A stretch of 64,000 nt of DNA from Dryas octopetala (GCA_963921425.1 OY992834.1:7068001-7132000); one strand, 5' to 3'. Shown: positions 39,236-52,000, counted from the stretch's first letter. Translations and numbers: made by a program. Notes: generated by a model from the letters alone, not told the origin.

Positions 39236-40706
39236 GAGAACTGTTATTTGTAGCGGTGGGCGCGGTGCGGTTCGACTCACTTTTCTCTCGAAACCGTGCA
39301 CCGCGCCAGACATGAATAGACGGTGCGGTTCGGTGCTTAAAACCGTGAAAAAAATAAAAAAACCGAACCAAACCAAACCATCTTGAATGCGGTGCGGTTC
39401 TCACCGCGGTTCTGAACCTAATGGGGCCTCACACTTGTTTTTTTAAGCCTAAGCCCAATTATTTAATGATGCAAACTTATCCTAATTAAAAAGTATATAA
39501 AAATGTACAAAAATGTGTACAAAAAGTGTATAAAAAGTATATAAAAATGGTATAAATATATATAAAAAAAAAATATAAAATGGTGTATATGACAATATGT
39601 GTATAAAAATATAAAAAAATATATTTTTTGCAAGTATGCGGTGCGGTTTGGTTCGATGCGGTTAAATAAGGTGTAGAACCGGAACCGGAGAGAAGCGGTG
39701 CGGTTCGGTTTTTTTGGCGGTGTTGACTTTTTTTTGTCAACGCGATTTTTTTACGGTGCGGTTCGGCCGGTTTTGACGGTCCGCGGTTAATATGCCCACC
39801 CCTAGTTATTTGCACACATTTTTTCTTTTTCTTTTTGCACATCTTTTAAAAAAAAGACACACACACCCCTCACCCAACACACCCCTCATTCTTAGACAAA
39901 AAAAAAAAAAAAAATACACCCCTCATTCTCAACCTTACCCCGACCATCTCCCCTCCTTCACCCGACCCACCCAGCCCCTTCCCTCCCTCCCTCCCTCCCT
40001 CCCTCACCCGACCATCGCAAGCAGCACCCGAGCCTCACCCCCAACCTCCTCCTCTCTATCTTTTCTTCTCTCCTCCCTCCCTTCCTTCCTTCATCTCGCC
40101 TGCAACACCAATGGCCAAGCACATCGTCTTCAGCTAGCAAGTCGAGCTTCACCTTTCTTCTCCGAGCACGCCTGCGACGTCGCGCCTCTACTTGCTGCAA
40201 ACACAACGAAGCACCACTACAACATAAAAATCGCTGCTGGTTCTGCGGCTATATGCCGAATGAGTCGTGGATGTTCGGCGGCTACCTGTCGAATGGGTCG
40301 TGAATGTTCGGTGGGTGGCTGCCGAAGGAAACTCAAATTTTCGATAGACCATTGCCGAACGAAGGAGAAAGCAAAGAGAGAAAGGGAGGGAGGGAGGAGA
40401 GAAGAAAAGAGAGAGAGAGGAGGGGATTGAGGGTGGGGCTCGGGTGCTGCTCTTAGTGGTCGGCTGAGGAGGCGAAGAGCTGGGTGAGGAAAGGGCTGAT
40501 GAGGGAAGGGCTGCGTTGGTCGCTGAAGGAGAGGAAGAGGCTGGGTGTGTGTGTGTGTTTTTTTTGGTCTGTTGATGGGGTGTGCAAAAGAGAGAAAATG
40601 AAGTTGGTTTTTGGTTGGGGGAATGAGAGATGTGTCTTTTCCTTTGATTTTTGATTTTTTTTTAAAAGGGTGTGCAAAAAAAAAATGTGTGCAAATAGCA
40701 GCCCTC
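39236..40706. mobile_element. Non-autonomous DNA element (outer, interrupted)
   Basis: Inverted ends frame this stretch: the left reads GAGAACTGTTATTTG and resumes with CACACATTTTTT after the inner insertion; the right reads GAGGGCTGCTATTTGC on the other strand. Possible target duplication TTTATTTA on both sides is weak because it is low complexity. The interior is CT-rich with CCCTCCCTCC repeats. It contains an ORF (39792-40430) of repeat-like composition that I do not accept as a gene. It is interrupted near its left end by the hAT element at 39251-39804. Confidence 0.6.
39251..39804. mobile_element. Non-autonomous hAT element with 8-bp TSD
   Basis: A 554-bp element is flanked by perfect GTTATTTG copies (39243-39250 and 39805-39812). 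Its ends are inverted: TAGCGGTGGGC at the left, and TAGGGGTGGGCATA read from the right end. Eight-base duplications and TAGGGGTGGGCA-type ends fit the hAT superfamily. The interior is rich in GCGGTGCGGTTCGG near both ends and AT-rich in the centre. No transposase is encoded. Confidence 0.88.
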
Positions 40707-40721
40707 TTTATTTATTAGAAA

Positions 40722-42072
40722 AATTTAGCTATGTTCCTCGAATTTTGACCCTTATTCCTTTTTGGTCCCTAAGTTTTTGTTTTGTGTCAAATTGATCACT
40801 AACATTTATATTTGTGTTAAAATAGCTCTTTTGGTTATGCCATAAGCTCAATCAGAAATTCCGTAAAAAACAATATGTAACACATAACTATTTTCATCAG
40901 TTCAATAATAGACAATTATGGACAATAAGGCATTTTTAATGATGGTGAGTTAAATAAGTGAGCGTTACTCAAATTTAGTATAAGTTTTAACATGAATAAT
41001 GTAATATGTAATTGAGTGATATTAATTATTGCTTCAAATAAGGGTGAGTAAACATATGAGTCAAATATTGGTAACTAATTTTCAACCTCCTCTCTCACGT
41101 AGGTTGAATCCATTAATTTCACTCTTACTCAAAAACCTATATTTGAACATTGGGTTTCACTCGACGGTGGGTTTGGCTCTCAGTCTCACCGACCCATTGG
41201 AGATGACCTTGGTGGTCAGTTTTACAAGGATATTTTGGTCAAATCAAAACTCTATAAAAGTCTACGTGATTATTTTTTGACGAAATTTTTGATTGAGTTG
41301 ATGAAGAGGGTAATTCTGACACAAATATAGAATTTAAGGATCGATTTGATAAAGTTGAGGGTAGGGGTGGACATAACCCGATGCAACCCGACCAACCCAA
41401 CCAAAATGGGTTGGGTTGGTTCAGTTTCTAACACCAAATTTAGAGAGGTCGGTTCATAACCCGACCAACCCGACCTCAAATGGGTTGGTTAGCGGGTTGA
41501 CGTTCCAAATAACCGATCAAACCCAACCCAACCCAACTTAAAAATTTAAAAAAATTAAATTAAATATTCATATGTCTAGTATCTCATCTCACCTTGTTTA
41601 GAATTGTCAAAGGCTCAAAGCAATGAGAACTATCTCACCTTTCCTAGTTTCATGGCCTATGTTCTTTAATATTATAATAAATTAATATTAATCTTTCACA
41701 TGGCTTTATTCTTTAATATATTAATATTAATGTTTCACATATATGGCTTTTTTGTTTTACATGTGACTATAATTGTTTCACTGTAAAAGCAGGCATGTAC
41801 TGAATTAGGTTCATGTGTAGAAAATAGAAACATTAATTTTATAATTTATGCCTAAATTTTAATTGTATTTTGAGACATGCCCAAACCGATCAAACCGACC
41901 AACCCAACCCGACTTTAATTGGTTTGGTTTGGTTCGATTTTTTCACCTTCATTGGGTTGGTTTGGTTTGAAAAATCACTAACCCGAAGACATTGGTTTGG
42001 TTTACGGTTTGGGGGCTAAACCGAACCAAACCGACCCGTGTCCACCCCTAGTTGAGGGAATAGGGCTAAATT
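40722..42072. mobile_element. Second interrupted element around a hAT insertion
   Basis: The left end (AATTTAGCTATGTTCCTCGA) and the right end read from the other strand (AATTTAGCCCTATTCCCTCA) are similar inverted repeats. The hAT element at 41362-42050 sits just inside the right end. A target duplication was not identified. No transposase was recognised. Confidence 0.5.
41362..42050. mobile_element. Non-autonomous hAT element with 8-bp TSD
   Basis: A 689-bp element is flanked by perfect GTTGAGGG copies (41354-41361 and 42051-42058). Ends are perfect inverted repeats: TAGGGGTGGACA and TGTCCACCCCTA. Subterminal regions carry many AACCCGACC/GGTTGGGTTGG motifs in both orientations. It belongs to the same general class as the element at 39251, but its subterminal motifs differ. 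It ends about 130 bp before the U11/U12-31K start codon. Confidence 0.92.
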
Positions 42073-42183
42073 ATTCCCTTATTTATTTTTGGGTTTGGAG
42101 AATGTCACGTGACCTCCCCGTGCGCTGAATAAAAACACAAAAACGAAAGGTATGGCCTTAGAAGCTTGGGAGTGACATCGACG

Positions 42184-42966
42184 ATGGTGCAAAAGAAGAA
42201 GAGGAAGAGCAACAGCAGCGACGAAGACGAAGACGACACCTTCTACTACCGCTACGCCTCAGCCCCACCGACCCAAAAGCCCACGAACAAGCCCACAGGG
42301 TCGGGTTCGGGTTCGGGATCCCTTGCCCCGTCCAAATCCACCATCTACGTCTCGAACCTCGACTACTCGCTCACCAACTCCGACCTCCACACCCTCTTCT
42401 CCCACTTCGGCAAGATCGCGCGCGTCACGGTCCTCAAGAACCGCGAGACCCGCCAGAGCCGCGGCGTCGCGTTCGTCCAGTTCGTCTCACGCGCCGACGC
42501 CGGCTTGGCTGCGCGTGAGATGCACGGGAAGATCCTCAACGGCCGGAAGCTCTCGGCCTCCATCGCCGCCGACAACGGCCGCGCCACCGAGTTCATCCGC
42601 AAGAGGGAATACAAGGACAAGAGCCGGTGCTACGAGTGCGGCGCCGAGGGGCACTTGTCGTACGAGTGCCCGAAGAACCAGCTGGGGCCCAGGGAGCGGC
42701 CTCCGCAGAAGAAGGGGAGGAGAGGTGGTGACGGCGGCGGCGGCGGTGGTGGAGGTGGTGGGGCGGCACGTGGGGACGAGTTGGAGTGGGAGGAGAGTGG
42801 GGAGAGGTTTGAGGATGATAATTGGGCGTCTGTGGTGGATGATGGGGCTGACCAGAGGTTGCTGCTGAGAGAGGAGTTGGAGGAGGAGGAGAAGAAGAAG
42901 AAGAAGGTTGTTAAGAAAGCTAGTTACTTTAGTGATGAGAGTGAGAATGAGGATGAGGATGGGTGA
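42184..42966 (+). CDS. U11/U12 snRNP 31 kDa protein
   Basis: A single-exon gene of 260 residues. The ATG at 42184 is used; an upstream extension would need a TTG start. Parts: acidic/basic N-terminus, RRM at about 52-130 (RNP2 IYVSNL at 54-59, RNP1 RGVAFVQF), one CCHC zinc knuckle with Cys149, Cys152, His157, Cys162, then a Gly-rich and acidic/Lys-rich tail ending [11 protein letters not shown]. This layout matches the 31K protein of the U11/U12 di-snRNP, which helps recognise U12-type introns in the minor spliceosome. The plant gene (At3g10400) is needed for development. The first two thirds are strongly GC-rich, with most codons ending in C or G, unlike the other genes here. The start lies 134 bp past a hAT element. 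Confidence 0.93.
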   Translation: MVQKKKRKSNSSDEDEDDTFYYRYASAPPTQKPTNKPTGSGSGSGSLAPSKSTIYVSNLDYSLTNSDLHTLFSHFGKIARVTVLKNRETRQSRGVAFVQFVSRADAGLAAREMHGKILNGRKLSASIAADNGRATEFIRKREYKDKSRCYECGAEGHLSYECPKNQLGPRERPPQKKGRRGGDGGGGGGGGGGAARGDELEWEESGERFEDDNWASVVDDGADQRLLLREELEEEEKKKKKVVKKASYFSDESENEDEDG

Positions 42967-44614
42967 ATGATTTAGTTGGTTTTATCAGCTGGGTTTTGTT
43001 TGGAATTCGGTAATTTCAACTGGATCATTCAAGGTATGGCTCTTTCTATTTTTCTTTCTTTAGTATTTGGTTTAGTTCTGTTGTTTGTGATTGAGAATTT
43101 GATTATGTTTCAAAATGGCTTGTTGGTGATGAAGTTGTGCTAAATTAGGATAAAGAAATAAGTTTTAAGCTGGTTTAGCTGACCAGCAGCATAAAGAGAT
43201 TAGAAATGTACTTGGTAGTTTCACATATTGTGGGATACATGATCAAATAGCTTTGCTTATTCGATATAAATCCTTAAAGCTAAACCATTATGTATGGTGT
43301 TGATATACATATACGTTATTTAAGTTTTAGGCTGCATACCTTTGATATTTGATCCCACAATTTCAAGTATCCACTATGGTTACACATTTCCCAGGTCTAA
43401 GAATTTTATTTGATCCAAGTTAGAGTGATTCCTTCTAATAGAAGCTATGCGAACTTGAATTAAGGACAAATGAACTCATGAAGTTATGTTGGGTCGGATT
43501 TTCTGTGTATCTAGTTACAAGTTTGGTTGATAAAAAGACCTTCTCCTTCGAATGATGATTTTAACTCTTCAAAGCAAGTGAAGGACCTGTTTGGTATTCT
43601 ATTCAAAAACTATTTTTTGTTTTCAAAAACAAAAAGCAAGTTTTAGTCAAGAAAACGTGTTTGGTAGACCATTTTTAAAAACAGTTTTTAGAAAAAAATT
43701 AAAAAACATGCCTCTTTTTTAAAATGATAAAACATTGTATTTCTCATTTTTTTTTACACTTCCTTTTTTCTTAGATGTCATCATTTTTTAAATTTAAAAA
43801 TTGTTTTCAAATTTTAAAAATTGATTTTGAAAACTTACATTAAAAAAAAAAAAATCTTAATTTTTGAAACAAAAAAATATGAGTAGGATACCAAACGAAC
43901 CCTAAGGCATTTTGCGTTTTCTTTCATAAAACAGTTCTTTGAAAAGCTCTTTTCACTCATCTTGTCAGCAGAGCTCACAATGCATATAACATAGACAATT
44001 GTTTGACTGCTTTATTGTACTTGCAATAGTTAATTTCTCACGATTTTCTGAATTTAGGACTAGCTCTTAAACACCAGTTGTCTCATCTTCATAGTTTCTA
44101 ATCTTCCAAATTTGTTCATGGTTTATGCAGGAGACAAGCGTAACATTCATCATCCTATCGAATTACTTGGAGCTGCTTTGCACTGGTGTTGCTGATGGCC
44201 TGGCTCACTTTGGCATTAGCAACTGAAATACTAACTTGTATTACACCAAGCCTACTGATTTTTGCCTCCCATTTATACAGTTGTAAAGAAGGCCCTCCCA
44301 TGGCTTCTATGATTGCATTTTCTAATAGATAGATTGCAAACCTTTCTGAAGAGATAAATGAGGATAGTTTCAAGTTGTTTTGACATACCAGATATAAGTA
44401 TGCATTCACAGTGCCTATAATTGTGATAAGGTTTACACTCCAGTTACTTTGATGATCTTGGTGATGCATAATATGAGCCATGGTTTACCCTCCCTCTCTA
44501 CTATAAACATTACTCTCAATGAAAACAAGATTGTATCTAGGATTGGCATAAACTACAAGCAAATCTCTGAGCACAGAAACAAAATTCAATATTCATTATC
44601 GAGTCTGCATATGC
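42967..44614. other. U11/U12-31K 3'UTR, possible 3'UTR intron
   Basis: A good donor (AAG|GTATGG, intron from 43034) and acceptor (TTATGCAG ending at 44130) suggest a 3'UTR intron of about 1.1 kb. If real, the 31K transcript would converge on the minus-strand gene that stops at 44615. No coding region is seen here. Confidence 0.35.
43583..43902. mobile_element. MITE-like hairpin element
   Basis: About 320 bp with inverted ends: GGACCTGTTTGGTATTCTA at the left and GGGTTCGTTTGGTATCCTA read from the right. The interior is A/T homopolymer-rich and partly self-complementary. No clear target duplication was found, so the superfamily is unassigned. Confidence 0.6.
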
Positions 44615-47600
44615 CTATGCCGTTTCCTTCTCTTTTGCAGTCTGTGTGGAAATAAAAATGGGTTATCGGTCAGATGATTTTCTGTATTATTATAATTTAT
44701 ATGAATGGAGCAAGAATAAACACTTACTAGCATTTCATGGTCCCCCACAATCTCTTCTATCAACTCCTGCAGTGGTTTATCGGCACTGTTGGGAACAAGA
44801 GCTGCAAAAATAGCTGGTTCCAGTCCTGTATAAACCCATGAGCAATTTCAGTAGTGCATATGGACATGAGAAATTTCTTCAAACTGAACATAGTAATTCA
44901 GTGCAAATGGGCTAATGGATTATGGATTCATCCACAAAACTCTTCTATATAGCATAAAAGAAAAGGGATTTACATACTGGGAGCGGTAAGAAAAGCAGAA
45001 AGGGGAAAGGGGGGTAGTGGGGCAGGTTATCCAATTAACTTGGCTGTTGGGCATTTCCATACTAGAAATCCACTTTTTAATTAATGTGAGTGGCTTAGAA
45101 GTTAAAACCAATGTACACTGATCACTGTTTCCATGCAGCATATCTTCAGGCTAATACCATATATATTTTGAGATTGCCAACACTTTAAATTCAAATATTC
45201 CCTAAAACTTATTGAAGTTAAAACATTGAACTGAGAGCTCATGATATCGAGTCATAATTCAAAATTTCAAATTATTGTTAAAAAAAGATAAATAGCTATT
45301 CGATGGATAGAGAAACTTTAAGGTACCAGCTTCTGGAAAAGCATCAATGAACATCATCATCTCCTCCCCACTAAGACCAGATAAGAAACAGATTCGTGGC
45401 AGTGGCTTAGCAATCTGCAGAACAGAACATACCAATTATAGGCAGACTATGGCTACAAATTAGGACTTAACAAGTGAGATAACATGTGATTGATCCTTCA
45501 GTTTGTAAGCCCTCCAAAACTTTGCCTTTTCATCTGAGATAACAAGTGAGATAACATGTTATTGTACAACCTCTGCTACACTGAGCTGAAATGCTAGAAC
45601 TGCATCTTATGATGGTCAATTTTGCATGAAATTACTGAAGCTTTGAAGGTTTTGTAAATTGATGCTTTAAAAAAATTTATAAACAGTGAGACACTATGAA
45701 ATAGGTGTAAAGCTTCAATTATTTTAAATGCTGTGGTGATACAAGATATACTTTTTTTTATAATGCCATGAACATGCAACCCACATTTACAGTATCTTGA
45801 GATGTCTAGAACTCTAGATGTTCTACATTTCTTTACTCCAATATCACAATCATCATTGATCTTTTCACTAGAACATGACCATCCCCAGTCATGAATTATA
45901 TAATTATAATCCAAAATCTGGTCATAAGAAAGAACTATTAGCAAGGTGAAGACTTCGACCTTCAATGCTTCCAAATTGGGTTGGCTTGTATTCATTGCAT
46001 CCCAAAGTGAACGAGTAATCATGTCTTCAGTACAATAAATAACCTACAAGAACTGATATTAAGATCACACAGGAAATTGGTAAACATTTGAAGAAATCAG
46101 ATACAAATCTCCTATAGTCAAGTATCTATCAATAGTAAAAAATTTATTTTGATTAGGCATAGCAAGAACACCAAGAACAAGAACCATAACGATGACTGTA
46201 TTTTACTCAAATGAAAGGGCTTGAGATGAAAGTCTATTTTCTATAAAAGAGGTAGAGGTCCATTAATGATAAATGTATGGCAATGAGTCAAATAATGTAA
46301 GTAATTACCGAAAAACAATGTTTAATCAATTCCACTCTAAATTTTATCCAGATGTATCACTATGCAATCAGAAAATTCTGTATAAAGAATAAGATTGATC
46401 GACTAATCTTTTCATTTTCTGAGGTCAACCCTGACAAGCAAAATTCCCTCTATTATGTTCTTCTGTAGCTTCTACATAGGAAATGAGATAAACATATAAG
46501 GTTACCTTGAGGAATTCACCGTCCAACTGTCTCAAAAACTGTTGTATCTGCACCAAAGACACATATAAGATAATATGATGAGCTAGAACCAAGGCTCTTA
46601 CGTGTCACTCCACAAGTTAACCATTTATAGAGACAAGAACAAACTACTTTCTCAGATGAAGGTTCTTTGCAGTGCTTTCATGAAACTAATTCTTAAAACT
46701 TTCAAAAGCAGCATTCTTTTCCTTGTGTTTTATGGGAAGGTTTATAGTGATTAAAGTTTGTAAGTTATGGTCATGTTAGAACGTTCAGCTTCTAAGACAC
46801 AATAACTGGAGTTGCTTCAGTCCATAAGCTATTGATCTTCGTAGAAACTTCTATTAGTACTATTGATTTTCCCGGGTACAGGAAAATAAAATCATACTAA
46901 AAACTATCCAACCAGATATATGAATAGAAAAGTAAATAGAAGGAAGGGGAAACAAAGTTACCTTCACAGCTTCCTCCACTTCAAAGCCCAACAGTAACAA
47001 AGCCTGGAAAAGAAAAAGTTTGAATCTTCAACCTTATTAGTATTTAGAATATCATTTCATCAGTTCACATCAAACGATAAATCAATGAATTAGATTTGAA
47101 GGTTTATATAATAACTCCACAATAAGTTTAGTCCTGGTCAAAATTGATAGAAATATTCTTAAAAGAGGAAAAGAAAAGACAATTTTCTTTCAAGTATTAG
47201 AAAATTTATTATGAATGGATATACAAATGGCCAACTTTTGGGAATTTCAGATAAGAGAAAAAAAATCTTAAAACAATGAGATTTTAAAGTAGGGATGTTT
47301 CTCTGTTTCAAAAGCTTGTTTCTTTATTCTAATAAGTTTAGAAAGACATATGTGCTGTCATTCATTTTTTTCAACAAACAAATGAAATGATTATATTCAG
47401 TTTGTATCTCTAAATAGGAGGTCATGCTAAAGTAATAACATTGACAGGTAACATTTATGATAATTGGAGTGAAACTAACCACAACTTACAGGTGGACCAT
47501 ATATAAGATCATCAGCATTTAGAGGAACGAATTTTGAGTCTTCAATCAACTCACTAGGAACTTCTGTAAAGTTGTGAAGAAAATTGCACAGAAACAAAAT

Positions 47601-48343
47601 TAAGCAGGCAGTATAGGCCTTCAAATAAATTAGAGAAGACCAACAAAAGTGGATTGTTGACAAAACACCCAGACTCTACATCATAGCATGACAAAAAACT
47701 GAAGTCTTTCGTGGTAACATCATCATCTAAAAAGATAGGAATTTTGTTTGGGTTAAGTGCTGAAAAGATAAGATTGGAACCTTGCATTATTCGAATTCGA
47801 ACCAAGTTCCACAAAATACTAGCAGCCATGCATTTTATGTTTCTTGCTCAAGCCCAGCTTAAATTATCATCGTCACATGGCTACATGCTCAAGCTGAGCT
47901 TAAATTCTCTTCGTGATTTTCTGAGGGATAAGCTTAATCCCAATGAACATTTTTCCTTTTAAGAACTAAAACAACATGCACCCAGTTTTGCTTTAACTTG
48001 GCAGCAGTTCCACATGAAGCAAATAGGTAAATAGAGCAAACCAACACACACCAACAAGGCAACAACCAAGAAAAGCTAAAATTTAGCTTCACACACTCAA
48101 TTGAACAGTGCCAACCACCAAAAAATGCCCATTTCAGAGTGAAATTCAAGTCCAGAAGATGAGAATTGAGAAAGTACCTTCAGAAGATGCTCTTGGGAAG
48201 TTTTTGAGCTTCAAGTGATGGGTTTTGTTTGCTGATGAAGAAGAAGATACTATTGAAATTTGTGGAACTGCCAATGGATTTAACGAAACTGAAGGAACCA
48301 AAAGCAGACGAGAATTCAGAGAGAAGGCAAGAGCAGCTGCCAT
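44615..48343 (-). CDS. Plastid-targeted small protein (At3g10405-like)
   Basis: Eight coding exons give 206 residues: 48343-48178, 47563-47490, 47003-46962, 46547-46506, 46043-45960, 45414-45327, 44825-44728, 44641-44615. The N-terminus (MAAALAFSLNSRLLLVPSVS) is Ser-rich with few acidic residues and looks like a chloroplast transit peptide. The mature part contains DDLIYGPPALLLLGFEVEEA and CFLSGLSGEEMMMFIDAFPE, and ends HEMLTAKEKETA. It resembles the Arabidopsis At3g10405 protein (DUF3783-like), whose biochemical role is not known to me. The position between U11/U12-31K and the carboxypeptidase supports orthology. An in-frame ATG 39 bases upstream would add 13 residues; I prefer the downstream one because it begins the transit-like sequence. 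All junctions are GT-AG. Confidence 0.8.
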
Positions 48344-49032
48344 TGGAATGTACTCTGTTCTATCCTCCACCCTCACAAACACGCTCTACGACACGTTTCA
48401 TTTGATAAGTTGGTTGGAAATTTAAACGGGTTCCGGGTTCATTTTCGGTCTAAACAAAAAAAAATTGGGCTTTTAATCCGGAAGCCCAAAATAAAATTTT
48501 CTCTTCGAAGGCTGACTATAAGCCCAAATTGTTTTAAGGGGCCTTCCAATTTTTTTATTTTTTTTTTATAATTTCTTAATTCGGGTGCACTGGATCAACT
48601 AATTAAAAAAAAAATATTTTTTTTTTTTTTACAAAATTAAAAAATAAAAGAGGAGCCGGCCATGACTGGATGATGAATGCAATGTTCAAATTATTGGGTG
48701 CACCTCAAAGCTTGATTGTTTGAAATAGACAGTGGATGGGGATGGACTCTCCTTTCTTGTCCAGAAAATGTTGTGATTCACTACCAGGGTCTAAAAGGGC
48801 TGGCGTGAATATTCTAAAGACTTATTATTTACTTTTTTACTTTAAAATGTTTTTTTTTTATATCTTACATAGCGTACTTGAATTTCAATTTAGAGAATAT
48901 CTATACTATTTATGAGAAGCCACAGTATTTACAAGTGGCACGTATGCTCAACACATTGATATTCAAATTTTTTATTATCAGAAGTTTGTAGGGGCCATGG
49001 CCCCTCTTAGTCCCTTCTATGTTCCCCCTTGA
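48344..49032. other. Intergenic DNA
   Basis: This holds the promoter of the plastid-protein gene and the 3'UTR of the carboxypeptidase gene. It is AT-rich with T and A homopolymers (about 48550-48635). GCCCA/TGGGC motifs occur at about 48466-48530. Nothing else was recognised. Confidence 0.5.
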
Positions 49033-52000
49033 TCACATCTGAGCAACAAGTTTTTGTGGATCAGCTGCCGCTTCAGAAAGTGTGCCCTGAGTCCACCTCT
49101 TCAGCATCTCTAATGCAGCCTTGGGCTGGTCCATCGGAACCATGTGACCCGCATCATGCACCTGTTTGTTGTTACACATACCATACAACTATGTCAGCAT
49201 TTGTCCATTGATAGGTAAAATGCAGATGGTGTGTGTGTGAGTGAGAGAGAGAGAGAGAGAGACCTTAAGGAAACTAAGAGGCCCATGGTTCTTAAGTACT
49301 CCTGCCTCAGAATCATCAACAACAAAAGGAACTTCTGAAGAAGCCACAAACTCCTTTTGGCCAGACCATTCCATGGCATGGACCCATCTTGAGTTACCTA
49401 TCACATACATATTTATATGCATCGGTAAGAATCACATATCAGAAAAGAAAAACATTACTACAGGTAATTTGGTATGTTATATCAAATAAAGCCTAAAGAC
49501 CTACCAAGCCAGTTGCAGATTAGATCGTATTCTCCAGCATACACAAGCAGCTGGATTCCATCCTCAAGAAGAGTAGGGATGCCCACTTCGAGGTTCCTCA
49601 TCCAGTCCACCAGCATGGCTTGATATACTGTAGGGCTACATGACACAAACTCTATCTCCCCAACTCCAAGTGCCTCCCTAACGGGTTTCTGGTTCAGGAA
49701 TTTCTCCATGTTTGAGAAGTCATAGCAGAGGCTCCCTTCACACTTCTTTCTGACGTCATAGTACTGCAGAGTGAAATATTGTCTGTCAAACTACAAAATC
49801 AACTCGGAGTTCCTCTCGCACCATTATCTCTCAAAATGATAAGATGCACAGAGCTTTGTTTGACTCGTCAATAGAATTAAAAAAATGCAGGAAATTTGTT
49901 AATAAAGAATAATATTTCTTCAAAAACATTTTCTGGCTGAAGAAAAAAAGTTGAAATCCATGCATGTCTCTAGGTCAATCTTTTGTTAGAACTCGCTTGA
50001 GAAAATTGGCTTTCATAGCTTTTAAATCACTCAAGTCTGGAAAACATGCTTTTTTCTCACAAATTTTTAGATAAATATTTTGCATGCGTTTTTGGCAGAT
50101 TACATGCCGAATAAGAAAATTGTACAATAAAGAGCAATCATTATATAGAATAACCTTTCCCAAGGAAAATACCAACCCAACAAGTCACACAAACACCAAA
50201 CTGGGAAGGGTGATACAAAATGGTCATCTTACATTTATATCTCCAGCCCGCACCAAGATGCTACTGAATATGGTATTGCAAACAAAATATGAAGCCATGC
50301 AAGATATTGTACCATCAGTGCCTGAAACAAAAAAAAAAAAAATTTATTTATTTAAACAAGCAGCAGTGACCAACCAATGCGGCTAATATGTGAGGACAGG
50401 CTTGCTTAAACATATAAACCCAACAGGAAATTCTGACAGAACATCCATACTGTAGGGAAGAGAAAAAGGTAAAAAGAAGAGAGAAGTTAAAAGGACAGGA
50501 ATCTCAAAAGAGAAAGGAGGCACCCTAATATGTTATAATGATCAACAGAACTGCAAATTCTAACCAACCAATTCACATACTGTAGGGGCCAAAAATATGA
50601 TAAATCAGAAAAAAAAATAATAAAGAACCACAATCGGAGGAAGGGATCACTCTCAAATGTCACTTACCACACAGCTTAATAGCCGTTTCACAGATTGGAA
50701 GAACTTTGTTAATACGGTCATAGTCAGTTTTTGTGATTATGCCCATGTCCAATGCAAAATCTGTGTAAGCTTTATACTGGATTGCAGGATCAGTGAGCCC
50801 ATTACCAATGGCAAATCCCTGTTCAACCATTTTTTTCTTAGTTTAATAAACCTAGAAATGACAGCATTACAAATGTCAATCTAGGAGATGTTGAAGATAC
50901 ATACCTTTAGATTTACATGAATTCCTTCTTTAGCCTTGTTTCCTCGGTGAACTCGAGCAGCAAAAGCTGGAATGTAGTGCCCAGCATATGATTCTCCAGT
51001 TATGTAAAAGTCATTCTCTGCCAATTCAGGATGCTCTGCAAAGAAGGCCTAATATCGTAGAAAGAGCAGAATAGGTCGTTACCATTTATTTGCAATAATA
51101 AATCTTAAACATTTAAGACTTTTGATTTCCTACAAAACTCTCAAGGTAAAAATGCAGCTTTTCCCCTAAATCTTAAACATTTAAGACTTTTGATTTCCTC
51201 CAAAACTCTTAAGTTTGAGATTTAAAAAAAAAATAAAAAATACTCCATGAACAAAATAACTACTGATAGCTCAGTAAATTTTTTATAGGGAACTTATAGT
51301 TCAGTAAATATGGCAAAACACTGAACTTCACTGTTTTAGCAATAAAGGATAAATGACACACCTGTAAGAAGTCATAAAGGTCGTTACTAACACCATCTTC
51401 AGAGTGACGAATATCACGTCTGTCAGAACTATAACTAAACCCAGTCCCAATCGGCTGGTCAACATACAGAAGGTTAGATGCCTGCAACATAAAATAAAAA
51501 AACCATTGTTAGCTCTCGTGCAAATGAACAAAGAGCTGAAATGAAAATGATATAAAATTAAATTAAATTCTACTTTGGATACTCAATGGCCAACACCATA
51601 TGATCACCGGGATACAATCACGCCCAACCATAACAATGAAGAATGAAAGCGACAGAGTCCCATATACCTTATCCCAACCATACTCATTCCATACAAGGGA
51701 CAAGTTATTTGCGATTGTAAAAGGACCATTTTCGTAAAAGACAGCCAATTCACTGCTGCACCCTGGACCTCCAGTCAACCAAATAACAACAGGGTCCTTC
51801 TTGTTGGTGCGAGATTCAAAGAATAGGTAGAACATCCTACACAATCACACAAATTAAACAGTAAGAACACCAAGCAGCAAGCCAATAGATGATCCACAAA
51901 AGACTTAATTAAGCTACCCCAAAAAAGTGTTTATTGATAATCAACTCAGACAACGGGACAAGTCGCCAAAGAAAAACAGGATTATCAACTCGGACAATAA

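Noticed and set aside
39792..40430. 212-codon ORF in the transposon cluster
   Set aside because: Composition follows CCCTCC and GAGAGG repeats inside a non-autonomous element; no domain recognised.
42166..42183. Upstream extension of the 31K gene
   Set aside because: It would start at TTG; the first in-frame ATG is at 42184.
42323..42868. 181-codon ORF in another frame over the 31K gene, rich in Ser/Arg
   Set aside because: It is a shadow of the GC-rich RRM gene. The RRM and zinc knuckle are in the other frame, and the SR-like look comes from GC-rich codons.
49189..49422. Short minus-strand ORF with [10 protein letters not shown]
   Set aside because: It joins SCPL exon 8 to a (GA)n intron repeat; the true exon ends at 49264.
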